Shown one piece after another: positions 6,466-14,477 of a DNA stretch of 18,835 nt. The position numbers and the translations under genes are program-made. The notes beneath the pieces were generated by a model. That model was not told the origin of the DNA, made no database searches, and saw only the letters and a list, made by a program, of their open reading frames with translations. Each line of letters opens with the position of its first letter. The first letter of the stretch is position 1. The DNA lies in contig JBCCUL010000018.1 in assembly GCA_039197065.1 (NCBI GenBank), positions 1-18,835 on the forward strand. Direction: 5' to 3'. This DNA comes from JANQPX01 sp039197065 (GTDB taxonomy: Bacteria; Pseudomonadota; Alphaproteobacteria; Geminicoccales; Geminicoccaceae).

Positions 6466-7980
6466 CTATGGCGAGATGAACATGTCCTTGTAGATGTCGC
6501 GGAGGATGTTCTTTTGCACCTTGCCCATCGTGTTGCGCGGCAATTCGTCGACGAGGATGAGGCGTTTCGGATGCTTGAAGCGCGCAAGTGAGCGGGTGGC
6601 GGCCTCGTTGATCGCATCGAGGTCGGGGGTTTCGCCCGGCTCGGCGACGATGAGGCCGAGGACGGTCTCGCCGAAATCGGCGTGGGGAACGCCGATCACC
6701 GCACTTTCGAGCACGCCCGGCTCTGCGTCGAGGACGAGCTCGATTTCCTTCGGATAGATGTTGTAGCCGCCGGAGATGATCAGGTCTTTGTTGCGCCCGA
6801 CGATATGGACGTATCCGTCCTCGTCGATCCGGCCGAGGTCGCCGGTGATGAAGAAACCGTCCTCACGAAGTTCAGCGGCGGTCTTTTCCGGCATCTGCCA
6901 GTAGCCATCGAACACATTCAGGCCGCGCACCTCGATCTGACCAACGTCGCCTTCCGCGAGGTCGCCGCCGTCGGGATCGGTGATCCGGAGTTCGACGCCT
7001 GGAAGCGGAAAGCCGACCGTCCCGGCCCGGCGATCGCCGTCATAGGGGTTGGAGGTGTTCATATTGGTTTCGGTCATGCCGTAGCGTTCGAGGATGCGAT
7101 GACCGGTGCGTTCCTCAAACTGGATGTGGGTCTCGGCGAGAAGCGGCGCGCTGCCGGAAATAAACAGGCGCATGTGGGACGCGAGATCCTTGGTGAACCG
7201 CGCATCGCCGAGCAGACGGGTATAGAAGGTCGGCACGCCCATCATGCTGGTCGCGTTCGGAAGCTGGCCGATCATGGCATCGAGGTCGAACTTGGGCAGA
7301 AAGATCATCGAACCGCCCACGGCCAGCATGACGTTGGTGGCGACGAACAGGCCGTGGGTGTGAAAGATCGGCAGCGCATGCAGCAGCACGTCCTCCCCAG
7401 AAAAGCGCCAGTAGTCGACCAGCACCTCGGCGTTGGAGAGGAGGTTTTTCTGGGTGAGCATGGCGCCCTTGGAGCGCCCGGTCGTCCCCGATGTGTAGAG
7501 AAGCGCAGCGAGATCGTCCTCGGCCCGATCGACCGTCTCGAAGGCCGAGGGCATGGCCCCCGCCTGATCGGAAAGCGTGCCCGTACCATCAGCGTTCAGC
7601 GTCATGAGGCGCGCCTTCAGGCGGTCCGCAATCGGTGCGAGGCCTGCCTCGTTCCTCCCGTTGCAGACCAGAACGCCAGCGCCGCTGTCCTCGATGAAGT
7701 AGTCGAGCTCGCCTTCGGTGTAGGCGGTGTTCAGCGGCAGGAACACGATGCCGGCTTGGACAGAGGCGGCGTAGAGGGCGAGTGCCTCCGGGGATTTTTG
7801 CACCTGTGCGGCCAGGCGGTCGCCGGGTTTCAAGCCTGCCTTGGTCAGGACATGGGCGAGCCGCGCCGTCTGTTCGAGGAACTGCTGATAGGTCACCGTC
7901 CTCCCATCCGGAAGATGGAGGAACGGCGTCGCGCTTTGGTCATGCTTGGCAAACAGGCGGTCGAACAGCGGGTTGGCCAC
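6466..7980 (-). CDS. matB: Malonyl-CoA synthetase (malonate-CoA ligase)
   Basis: It catalyses malonate + CoA + ATP to malonyl-CoA + AMP + PPi in the cytoplasm. The 504 residues belong to the ANL (AMP-forming acyl-CoA synthetase) family and equal the length of rhizobial MatB. Motifs are LYTSGTTGRSKG (P-loop, 151-162), the adenine-binding YGMTETN, the hinge TGDLGRIDEDGY, and the C-terminal lysine in NTMGKVQKN. The start is GTG 7980: AGGAG (minus, 7989-7993) is eight bases upstream, and translation from the more upstream ORF start would read antisense-like Pro/Arg-rich sequence. It begins just after the matA stop (7985), as the last gene of the matPQMAB operon. Substrate assignment rests on family similarity plus operon context, which includes the decarboxylase acting on the product. 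Confidence 0.93.
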   Translation of the reverse strand: MANPLFDRLFAKHDQSATPFLHLPDGRTVTYQQFLEQTARLAHVLTKAGLKPGDRLAAQVQKSPEALALYAASVQAGIVFLPLNTAYTEGELDYFIEDSGAGVLVCNGRNEAGLAPIADRLKARLMTLNADGTGTLSDQAGAMPSAFETVDRAEDDLAALLYTSGTTGRSKGAMLTQKNLLSNAEVLVDYWRFSGEDVLLHALPIFHTHGLFVATNVMLAVGGSMIFLPKFDLDAMIGQLPNATSMMGVPTFYTRLLGDARFTKDLASHMRLFISGSAPLLAETHIQFEERTGHRILERYGMTETNMNTSNPYDGDRRAGTVGFPLPGVELRITDPDGGDLAEGDVGQIEVRGLNVFDGYWQMPEKTAAELREDGFFITGDLGRIDEDGYVHIVGRNKDLIISGGYNIYPKEIELVLDAEPGVLESAVIGVPHADFGETVLGLIVAEPGETPDLDAINEAATRSLARFKHPKRLILVDELPRNTMGKVQKNILRDIYKDMFISP

Positions 7981-7984
7981 AGGC

Positions 7985-9238
7985 TTAACTCCTCGCCATG
8001 GACTTTTCCACGGATGCGGAAAGTGATCGGACGTCGGATGAGGCGGCGATCTCGCGGGCGGCTGCGAAGCGCTCGTGATTTTGCGCCACTTTGGAAAGAT
8101 CGTAGAGATAGTTGACCATGGCGCCGGCGGACTGCGTGAGCCCCCTTTCCGATATGTCGGCTTTGGCGTGGATCTGACGAACCATCGCGCCATTGCCGAG
8201 GTGGAATCGGGCGACAGGATCGAGCGGGCCGCCGGCTTGATGTTTCGCCATCAGCAGATAGTAGGCGGCGAGCCGTTTGATCTGCTCGTCATCGCCTGGG
8301 TCGTAATCATGCTCCTCGGCCTCGAGCCAGGAGACCAGCCCCGGTATAGGCGAGAGGGTGACGAAGGTCTTGAGGCCAGGCATCGCGACCTTGAGATCGG
8401 CAGCGACCTGCTTGATCAGCGAATTGCCAAACGAAATGCTGGCGAGGCCCTTCTGGCAGTTGGAGATCGAATAGAAAACCGCCGTGTTCGCGTCCTCTGA
8501 CGGCAGCGCTTCGCGGTCTTCGGCGAGGAGATCCTGGACCGATCCCGGCACGCCCTGGGTCAGGGCGATCTCGACGAAGATCAGCGGCTCATCGGGCATG
8601 GCAGGGTGGAAAAAGGCGAAGCAGCGGCGATCGGCGGGCTGCAGGCGGCGCCTGAGGTCATCCCAGCTGCCGATCGCATGCACCGCCTCATAGGCGATGA
8701 TTTTTTCCAAGATATGAGCGGGACTTTCCCAGTTGATCGGCCGCAGCACCAGAAAACCGCGATTGAACCAGCTCGCGAGCAAATGCCGAAAGTCCATGTC
8801 CAGCGCCTGCAGGGCGTCGTCCTCGCCGCCCAGCCTCAGGAGATCGGCGCGCATCCGAACGAGGGCGCCGGTGGCGCCGGGGACCTGGTTCAGGCGGCGG
8901 ATGAGTTCCTGGCGAGGCGGTTCCACCACACTCATGAACGCCCGGTAGCTCGCCTTGGTCTGTCCTTTCTCATAAGCGTCCAGAGCTTGGCGAACGGCGT
9001 TGGGCGAGATGGTCATCTCGAGCGCCAGATGACGGAAGAAGTCGAGCCGCGCCTCGTCGTCCATCCGCTCATAGCGATCGAGGATGCGTCTCGCCACGGT
9101 CTGGCCGGACACCTCGCCGGTCGCCCCGATCAGCTCTTCGGTCAGCGTCTCGATCGGCCGATCGTCGTCTTGATCGACGCTGAAACCAAGGTAGCGGCGC
9201 TCGAAGACGGTGGAGAGGAGATCGGCGAGAAAGCTCAC
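7985..9238 (-). CDS. matA: Malonyl-CoA decarboxylase
   Basis: It converts malonyl-CoA to acetyl-CoA and CO2, completing malonate catabolism. The 417-aa protein has the two-part MCD architecture: an N-terminal helical domain (about 1-140) and a GNAT-like catalytic domain. Recognisable segments are FNRGFLVLRPINWESP, AVFYSISNCQKGLASISFGN with the conserved Ser, LSPIPGL, and ARFHLGNGAMVRQIHAKAD with the catalytic His, followed by GAMVNYLYDL. The GTG start at 9238 overlaps the matM stop as GTGA, so translation is coupled. The longer open frame extending to 9787 overlaps matM and is not used. It lies between the TRAP permease and matB, and is co-transcribed with both. Confidence 0.92.
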   Translation of the reverse strand: MSFLADLLSTVFERRYLGFSVDQDDDRPIETLTEELIGATGEVSGQTVARRILDRYERMDDEARLDFFRHLALEMTISPNAVRQALDAYEKGQTKASYRAFMSVVEPPRQELIRRLNQVPGATGALVRMRADLLRLGGEDDALQALDMDFRHLLASWFNRGFLVLRPINWESPAHILEKIIAYEAVHAIGSWDDLRRRLQPADRRCFAFFHPAMPDEPLIFVEIALTQGVPGSVQDLLAEDREALPSEDANTAVFYSISNCQKGLASISFGNSLIKQVAADLKVAMPGLKTFVTLSPIPGLVSWLEAEEHDYDPGDDEQIKRLAAYYLLMAKHQAGGPLDPVARFHLGNGAMVRQIHAKADISERGLTQSAGAMVNYLYDLSKVAQNHERFAAAREIAASSDVRSLSASVEKSMARS

Positions 9239-10551
9239 AGACCCGGTCCCATCACGGCATTGGGCAGCCAAGTCGCAAGGCCCGGAAACAGGCAAAGCAG
9301 GATGATCGCGATAGCCATGCAGGCGACGAAGGGGAGCGAGCCGGTCAGGATCGTCTTGAGCGAGATGTCGGGCGCGATGCCGTTGATCACATAGAGATTG
9401 AGCCCGACCGGCGGCGAGATCAGGCCGATCTCCATGTTGATCGTGAGCACGACAGCGAACCAGATCGGATCGAAGCCGGCCGTGGTGACGATCGGGAGTA
9501 GGATCGGGGCCGCCATCAGGATCACGGCGACCGGCGGCAGGAAGAAGCCGGCGATCAGGAGGAAGACGTTGATGGCGCCCATCAGCACCCAGCGGTTCAC
9601 ATCCAGCGTGCCGATCCACTCGGCGATCGACTGGGTGATGAACAGCGAGGACAGCATGTAGGAGAAGACGCCAGCGGCGGCGATGATGAAGAGGATCATC
9701 ACCGATTCCTTGGTGCTGTCGCGCAGCACCACCCAGAGATCGACGGGGTTCCAGAGCTTGTAGATCACGATAGCGATCACGAGACAAAGGAGGGCGCCGA
9801 CCGCGGCCGTCTCGGACGGCGTCGCGACACCGCCATACATCGCATAGAGGACGCCCAGAATGATCAGGAGAAAGGGGAGGACGCGCGGCAGGATCTCGAC
9901 CTTCTCCCGCCAGGAATAGCTGCCGGCGGTAAGCACGCGAATATTGCCGGAGCGCCAGGTCGAATAGAGGGACCAGGCCATGAACAGTCCGACCAGCAAC
10001 AGGCCTGGGATCACGCCTGCGAGAAACAGGCGGCCGATCGAGGTCTCGGTGGCGATGCCATAGACGATCATGGTGACCGAAGGTGGGATCAGGATGCCGA
10101 GCGTGCCGCCGGCGGCGATCGAGCCCGCGGCGACCTCATCGGGATAACCGCGCTTGCGCATCTCCGGGATGCCCATCTTGCCGATGGCGGCACAGGTCGC
10201 AGGCGACGAGCCGGACATGGCGGAGAAGAGCGCACAGGCGCCGAGATTGGAGATGACCAGGCCACCGGGCACACGCGTCAGCCAGCGCTCCAGCGCTTCG
10301 TAAAGATCAGCGCCGGCGCGAGTCGAGGCGATCGAGGCACCCATGATGATGAACATCGGGATCGACAGCAAAGCGAAGTTGTCGAGTTTGCCGAATAGGA
10401 TCTCCGGCATCAGCTCCAGCGAACGCATGCCGTCGAACGCCATCAAGAAGCCGGCCGAGACGATTAGGAGACCGAGGGCGACGGAGACGCCTGAGAACAG
10501 GACGAAAATGGTCGCAAGCGCAACGAAGGCGCCGAGCAGCAGCGGATCCAT
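9235..10551 (-). CDS. matM: TRAP transporter large permease (DctM type), malonate
   Basis: This is the 438-aa ion-coupled channel subunit of a tripartite ATP-independent periplasmic transporter in the inner membrane. It shows about 12 hydrophobic helices and DctM hallmarks: LLSIPMFIIMGASIA near residue 65, FSAMSGSSPATCAAIGKMGIPEM (about 115-140), GSIAAGGTLGILIPPSVTMIVYG, and near the end EIGLISPPVGLNLYVINGIA. The ATG overlaps the matQ stop by one base (TGATG), and its stop overlaps the matA start. Malonate specificity is inferred from the linked matA and matB and from the same gene order in Sinorhizobium meliloti, where matPQM is a described malonate TRAP system. Confidence 0.93.
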   Translation of the reverse strand: MDPLLLGAFVALATIFVLFSGVSVALGLLIVSAGFLMAFDGMRSLELMPEILFGKLDNFALLSIPMFIIMGASIASTRAGADLYEALERWLTRVPGGLVISNLGACALFSAMSGSSPATCAAIGKMGIPEMRKRGYPDEVAAGSIAAGGTLGILIPPSVTMIVYGIATETSIGRLFLAGVIPGLLLVGLFMAWSLYSTWRSGNIRVLTAGSYSWREKVEILPRVLPFLLIILGVLYAMYGGVATPSETAAVGALLCLVIAIVIYKLWNPVDLWVVLRDSTKESVMILFIIAAAGVFSYMLSSLFITQSIAEWIGTLDVNRWVLMGAINVFLLIAGFFLPPVAVILMAAPILLPIVTTAGFDPIWFAVVLTINMEIGLISPPVGLNLYVINGIAPDISLKTILTGSLPFVACMAIAIILLCLFPGLATWLPNAVMGPGL

Positions 10552-11099
10552 CAGTCGTCCTCCAGGCCAAAGGGCTTGTCGATATCGAGGATGATCGCGA
10601 CCAGATCAGCGATCAGCTGCAGCAGAAGGAGCCCGAAGCCGATGGGAAGGGCGAGATAGGGAATCCAGAGACGCACGCCCCAGACCGTGTCCGAACGCCA
10701 GCCGCGCTCCCAGGCGAAGTGCCAATATTCAAAGCCGTAGAACAGCATGAGACCGACGATCAGGATCGAGATCGAAAGCGTGATGAGTGCCAGCACGAAG
10801 CGGGCACCCGGCGTCAGCCAGAGCGGAAACAGATCGACATTGACATGGCCGCGCAGACGCTGAACGTAAGGCAGGCCGACCAGGGTCGCGGCGATCACCA
10901 GATAGATGACGGCTTCGGTCTGCCAGACGGTCGAGCCGTTCAGGACGAAGCGGATGAAGATCATCTGGCAGGTGATCGCAACAGCCGCGACGATCATTCC
11001 CGCCGAGCACCAGCCGGCGACGGTCGAGATCGCGGCAACGGCGCGCAGAAAGGGATTGTTGCCGGTATGCGCTATCGCTGCCGAGCTTTGGCCCGCCAT
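10551..11099 (-). CDS. matQ: TRAP transporter small permease (DctQ type), malonate
   Basis: A 182-aa four-helix inner-membrane subunit that pairs with MatM. Helices lie at about 20-45, 57-76, 93-115 and 145-170. The typical DctQ sequence TCQMIFIRFVLNGSTVWQTE lies at the end of helix 1, followed by YLVIAATLVGLPYVQRLRGH and VNVDLF. The start is ATG 11099, preceded by GGCGGAGA; the more upstream ATG at 11192 would give a basic extension through the hairpin region after matP. It is 93 bp from matP, with a hairpin in that gap, and overlaps matM by one base. Confidence 0.9.
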   Translation of the reverse strand: MAGQSSAAIAHTGNNPFLRAVAAISTVAGWCSAGMIVAAVAITCQMIFIRFVLNGSTVWQTEAVIYLVIAATLVGLPYVQRLRGHVNVDLFPLWLTPGARFVLALITLSISILIVGLMLFYGFEYWHFAWERGWRSDTVWGVRLWIPYLALPIGFGLLLLQLIADLVAIILDIDKPFGLEDD

Positions 11100-11161
11100 G
11101 GATTGTCTCCGCCTTTTTGAGGAGCCTGACGCCGAAATACGGATGATAAGAGAACGAAATG

Positions 11162-11186
11162 GCGGGGCGACCGTGGGCCGCCCCGC
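11162..11186 (-). terminator. Hairpin just after matP: probable attenuator or mRNA stabiliser
   Basis: GCGGGGCG (11162-11169) pairs perfectly with CGCCCCGC (11179-11186) across a nine-base loop, seven bases beyond the matP stop. On the minus strand it is followed by CATTTCGTTCTC, only moderately U-rich, so it should be leaky. A partial block here would make more binding protein than permease, as TRAP systems need. Confidence 0.5.
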
Positions 11187-11192
11187 TGACAC

Positions 11193-12179
11193 CTACTCGA
11201 CGGAGAGGGCGAGATCCAGCAGCTCCTGGCCGCCCGGCGCTTCCTCGACGAAGGCCTTATACGAGGTTTCCTGGGCGAGTGCTCGCCAGGCATCGAAGTC
11301 TTCCTGGCTCATCTCGGCGATCTCGACACCGTTCTCCTTGAAGACCTCGGCGGACGCCGCGTCTTCGGCCTTGGCCTGCTCCAAATAGAAGGCCTCGGCC
11401 TTTTCAGCGCCCGCGAGGATTGCCGCCTGCTGCTCCTCGCTCAAACCCTCGAAGGTCGACTTGTTCATCAGGAGCGGCTGATACATGAACCAGAGCGCAA
11501 AGTCGGCAGCCGGCGTGTAGCAGGACACCTGCTCGTAGATCCGATAGCTGACGAAAGAAGACGACGAGGTGTTGGCGGCGTTCAGCACGCCGGTCTGCAT
11601 GGCGTTGTAGATCTCGGAGGACGCCATCGAGGCGATCGATGCTCCGGCGCCCGCAAGCATCTGCTCAAATGCCTTGCCGGCCGCGCGGGTCTGCAGGCCC
11701 TGGACATCGCCGGGTGCGGTGATGCACTGGTCCTTGCCGGCAAAGCCGCCCGCGAGATAGCCATGGACCAGAACGATGACATCGTCGCCCGCCATGATCT
11801 CCTCGATCTCCTGCATGAACGCGCTCTCATTCAGGCGGGCGGCGTGATCATGGTTCTTCACCAGGCCCGGCATCAGGGTGAGATTGTAGGCGGGCTGCTG
11901 GCCGCCGGCATAGCTCAGCGGGAAGACCGTCATGTCGAGCTGGCCACGGCTGAGCGGCTTATACTGCTCGCGCGGCTTGAACAGCGATTTGGAAGGAAAG
12001 ATCTTGATCTCGAGATCCACGTCAGCGGCGGCGACTTCATCGGCGACGATCTGCGCGACTTGATGCCGGATATCCTTCGTTGACCATTGATGGGACAGAC
12101 GAAGTTCAGCCGCCTGCGCGGACAACGTGCCTGCAAACAATGCCGCCGCGGCGACGGTCGCGGTCAATTTCAGGGTCAT
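11193..12179 (-). CDS. matP: TRAP transporter substrate-binding protein (DctP family), malonate
   Basis: A 328-aa periplasmic receptor. The Sec signal peptide (1-24) is MTLKLTATVAAAALFAGTLS followed by AQA, cut before AELRLSHQW. DctP features include the first strand LRLSHQWSTKDIRHQV, LDMTVFPLSYAGGQ, and VQGLQTRAAGKAFEQMLAGA with the conserved Arg that normally salt-bridges a carboxylate. EIYNAMQTGVLNAANT follows in the second lobe. The start ATG 12179 has GGGAGGT at the right distance. It is the first gene of the mat operon, read away from matR. Malonate as ligand is inferred from the operon. Two cysteines (in KDQC and QVSC) could form a disulfide. Confidence 0.92.
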   Translation of the reverse strand: MTLKLTATVAAAALFAGTLSAQAAELRLSHQWSTKDIRHQVAQIVADEVAAADVDLEIKIFPSKSLFKPREQYKPLSRGQLDMTVFPLSYAGGQQPAYNLTLMPGLVKNHDHAARLNESAFMQEIEEIMAGDDVIVLVHGYLAGGFAGKDQCITAPGDVQGLQTRAAGKAFEQMLAGAGASIASMASSEIYNAMQTGVLNAANTSSSSFVSYRIYEQVSCYTPAADFALWFMYQPLLMNKSTFEGLSEEQQAAILAGAEKAEAFYLEQAKAEDAASAEVFKENGVEIAEMSQEDFDAWRALAQETSYKAFVEEAPGGQELLDLALSVE

Positions 12180-12232
12180 GGAAGACCTCCCTTGAGAGTG
12201 CAACGTTACTGTTTCGTATTGGATCGTCGTTC

Positions 12233-12276
12233 CATCATCCATGTATTGTGTGCTCTGTCAACATTCTTGTATACAA
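12233..12276. promoter_or_regulatory. matP/matR divergent control region with TTGTATACAA palindrome
   Basis: A perfect 10-bp palindrome, TTGTATACAA, lies at 12267-12276. This form (TTGT-x-x-ACAA, A/T centre) is common for GntR-family FCD regulators. Six bases away, on the minus strand, is a perfect -35 TTGACA (12261-12256), with a poor -10 candidate ATGATG at 12238-12233 (17 bp spacing). The palindrome would sit directly upstream of the mat promoter -35 and within 50 bp of the matR start. Confidence 0.55.
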
Positions 12277-12322
12277 AATATGATTCCTTGCATGATTTAT
12301 GGTTGGATGTTAAAGACAAGGC

Positions 12323-12979
12323 ATGGAAAGAAAGCGATCGGATATCATCGCTGATGCTCTCGAGGGCTTGATTCTCGATGGCACCTTCGGCGACGGACAA
12401 CGGCTCGACGAGGTTCAGCTGGCCGATCGGTTCGACGTCTCTCGCACACCCATTCGCGAGTCTTTCCAGCGGCTTACGCTTTCAGGCCTGGTCGAACACA
12501 TCCCGAGGCGCGGCATGTTTGTCCGTCATCCTGGCCCTGTCGAGCTGCTGGAGATGTTCGAGGTCATGGCCGAGTTGGAAGCGGCTTGCGTCCGCCTGGC
12601 GGCGGTTCGAATCACCGAAAAAGCGCTTACCGCCCTGAAAGACACCAATCGACGCTGTGCAGAAGCCGTCGAGCAGAATGATCCTGACCGGTACTACGCC
12701 GAGAACGAGGTCTTTCACAAAACGCTCTACCGTCAATCGGCAAACAGCTTTCTCGAGCAGGAGTGCCTCCGACTGCACCGCCGCCTCAAACCTTTCCGTC
12801 GGATGCAGCTGCAGCTGCGCGGGCGTCTCAAGCAGTCGATGGCGGAACATGAAGCGATTGTCGATGCGCTTGAAGAGAGCGAGGGCGACAAGGCCGCAGC
12901 CGCAATCAGGAAACATGTCGCGGTGCAAGGCGAAAAATTCCACCATCTCATGGCAAGCCTGAGATTGGCCGCAGAATAG
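12323..12979 (+). CDS. matR: GntR-family (FCD) transcriptional regulator of the malonate operon
   Basis: A 218-aa regulator of the FadR/VanR branch. The winged HTH lies at about 5-70: RLDEVQLADRFDVSRTPIRE, then SFQRLTLSGLVEHIPRRGMFV. The C-terminal all-helical FCD domain (75-210) has candidate metal ligands in NEVFHKTLY (His122), EHEAIVDAL (His166) and IRKHV (His188). It is divergent from matP, the usual place for the malonate regulator (MatR in Rhizobium leguminosarum, GtrA in S. meliloti). It probably binds TTGTATACAA and responds to malonate or malonyl-CoA; ligand and sign of control are inferred. The ribosome binding site is weak: AAGG lies only one base before the ATG. The downstream amidase gene has the same orientation but is 213 bp away. 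Confidence 0.88.
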   Translation: MERKRSDIIADALEGLILDGTFGDGQRLDEVQLADRFDVSRTPIRESFQRLTLSGLVEHIPRRGMFVRHPGPVELLEMFEVMAELEAACVRLAAVRITEKALTALKDTNRRCAEAVEQNDPDRYYAENEVFHKTLYRQSANSFLEQECLRLHRRLKPFRRMQLQLRGRLKQSMAEHEAIVDALEESEGDKAAAAIRKHVAVQGEKFHHLMASLRLAAE

Positions 12980-13192
12980 TCTGAACGCGCCAAACGTCCG
13001 AAAAAATGATGGTAAGCCGTGAACGGGATTGGCCGGCTCAAACCTTGCACTTGGCGATGCAGGGCGATAGCCCGATGCTCGCCGATTAACTCCCGCCTCC
13101 GGGTAATCTGGTCTCCAGCGAGGCTCAGGGCGTAGCCAAACCCGGCCGTCTGTTGCTACGCTTTAAGGCTCATGAGGGGGGAGGATATAACG

Positions 13193-14452
13193 ATGACGAA
13201 GACTCTTACCGGCGCACTCGCGGTTATGGCGGCCGCAGGGCTGGCTGGCTCCGGCTCGGTGCTTGCCGACACGACCGATGTCACCTGGCAGAACCGTGTC
13301 GAGATCGCGAAGGAAGGCGCTCATTGCGCCGACGATCCGAACTGCTTCAATCGCTATCATCCCGCGATTCCGGCAGCGACCACGGCGGCCCCGGGCGATC
13401 ACATCATTCTGCATACACGCGATGCGCTGGATTCGGATCTCACCCTCGATTCGATCGCCGACGATCTCGCAGCCCTCGACCTCAATCTAGTTCACCCCAT
13501 GACCGGCCCTGTGTCGATCGAGGGGGCTGAGCGCGGCGACGTGCTGGCCGTCACCCTGGTCGACATCGAGCCGGATCAATATGGCTATACCGTCATCGTG
13601 CCGGGCTTCGGTTTTCTAAGAGACGTTTTCACCGAGCCTTTCCTGGTGAACTGGAAGCTGGACCGCCAGGCGGCGACCTCCGATCAGATGCCGGGCATCC
13701 GCATCCCGTTTTCGGCCTTTATGGGCTCGGTGGGCGTGCTGCCGGGCGAGGAGGAGGTGGACAAGTGGCTCGCCCGTGAAGCTGCGCTCGCCGAAGCCGG
13801 CGGGGTGGCATTGCCACCGGAATCGACCGGCGCTCTGCCCGCGGCAGTCTGCGGCCCTGAAAGTCCGAACGCGGACACATGCCTGCGCACCATCCCGCCG
13901 CGCGAAAATGGCGGCAATATGGATGTGCAGCAGATGCAGATCGGTACCACGCTTCTGCTGCCCTGCTTCGTTGACGGCTGCGGCCTGTTCGTCGGCGATG
14001 TCCACTACGCCCAAGGCGATGGCGAGGTCTCCGGCACGGCGATCGAGATGGGAGCGAAGGTCACCCTGGTCACCGAGGTGCTAAAGGGCGAAGGCGCCAA
14101 CATCACCTCCCCGCAATATCAGGGACGGGACGAGCTCAAGGACATCGCGCCTGAAAGCTTCCATGCGACCGTCGGCTATCCGCTCAAGGAAAAGGGCGTG
14201 ATTCCGGCGCAGCACGCTTATCTCGGCGGCGAGAAGCTCACCGATCTCGAAAATCTGAACGAGGACCTGACGCTCGCCGCAAGAAACGCGCTGATCGACA
14301 TGATCGACTACATCACCCGCGAACACGGCCTCACCAGGGAACAGGCCTACATCCTCTCGAGCGTCGCGGTCGACCTCACCATCGGCCAGGTGGTGGACGT
14401 GCCCAACTACACCGTCTCCGCCATTTTGGATTTGGAGGTCTTCGACCAGTGA
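13193..14452 (+). CDS. Exported acetamidase/formamidase-family protein
   Basis: A 419-aa FmdA/AmdA-family hydrolase, a family that releases ammonia from small amides. Family segments seen are NLVHPMTGPVSIEGAERGDVL (about 98-118), PGFGFLRD, ENGGNMDVQQMQIGTTLLLP (239-258), LFVGDVHYAQGDGEVSGTAIE (265-285), and near the C-terminus YILSSVAVDLTIGQVVDVPN. Unusually it starts with a clear Sec signal peptide (1-26, cut after SVLA) and has six cysteines (45, 51, 220, 230, 258, 263), so it should act in the periplasm with disulfides. ATG 13193 is preceded by GGGGGGAGG. The ureohydrolase gene follows 25 bp later. The substrate is unknown; position beside the mat operon makes a malonic amide one candidate. 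Confidence 0.82.
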   Translation: MTKTLTGALAVMAAAGLAGSGSVLADTTDVTWQNRVEIAKEGAHCADDPNCFNRYHPAIPAATTAAPGDHIILHTRDALDSDLTLDSIADDLAALDLNLVHPMTGPVSIEGAERGDVLAVTLVDIEPDQYGYTVIVPGFGFLRDVFTEPFLVNWKLDRQAATSDQMPGIRIPFSAFMGSVGVLPGEEEVDKWLAREAALAEAGGVALPPESTGALPAAVCGPESPNADTCLRTIPPRENGGNMDVQQMQIGTTLLLPCFVDGCGLFVGDVHYAQGDGEVSGTAIEMGAKVTLVTEVLKGEGANITSPQYQGRDELKDIAPESFHATVGYPLKEKGVIPAQHAYLGGEKLTDLENLNEDLTLAARNALIDMIDYITREHGLTREQAYILSSVAVDLTIGQVVDVPNYTVSAILDLEVFDQ

Positions 14453-14477
14453 CGCACTGGGGCGTGGACTTGGGGTT

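Noticed and set aside
6682..8115. Long plus-strand open frame (477 codons) antisense to matB
   Set aside because: High-G+C shadow frame; it follows matB codon structure on the other strand and reads as Gly/Val/His-rich sequence without domains.
9239..9787. Extended N-terminus of malonyl-CoA decarboxylase
   Set aside because: The extension lies wholly within matM in another frame and is Arg/Asp-rich; GTG 9238 with a GTGA overlap and the MCD N-terminus begins there.
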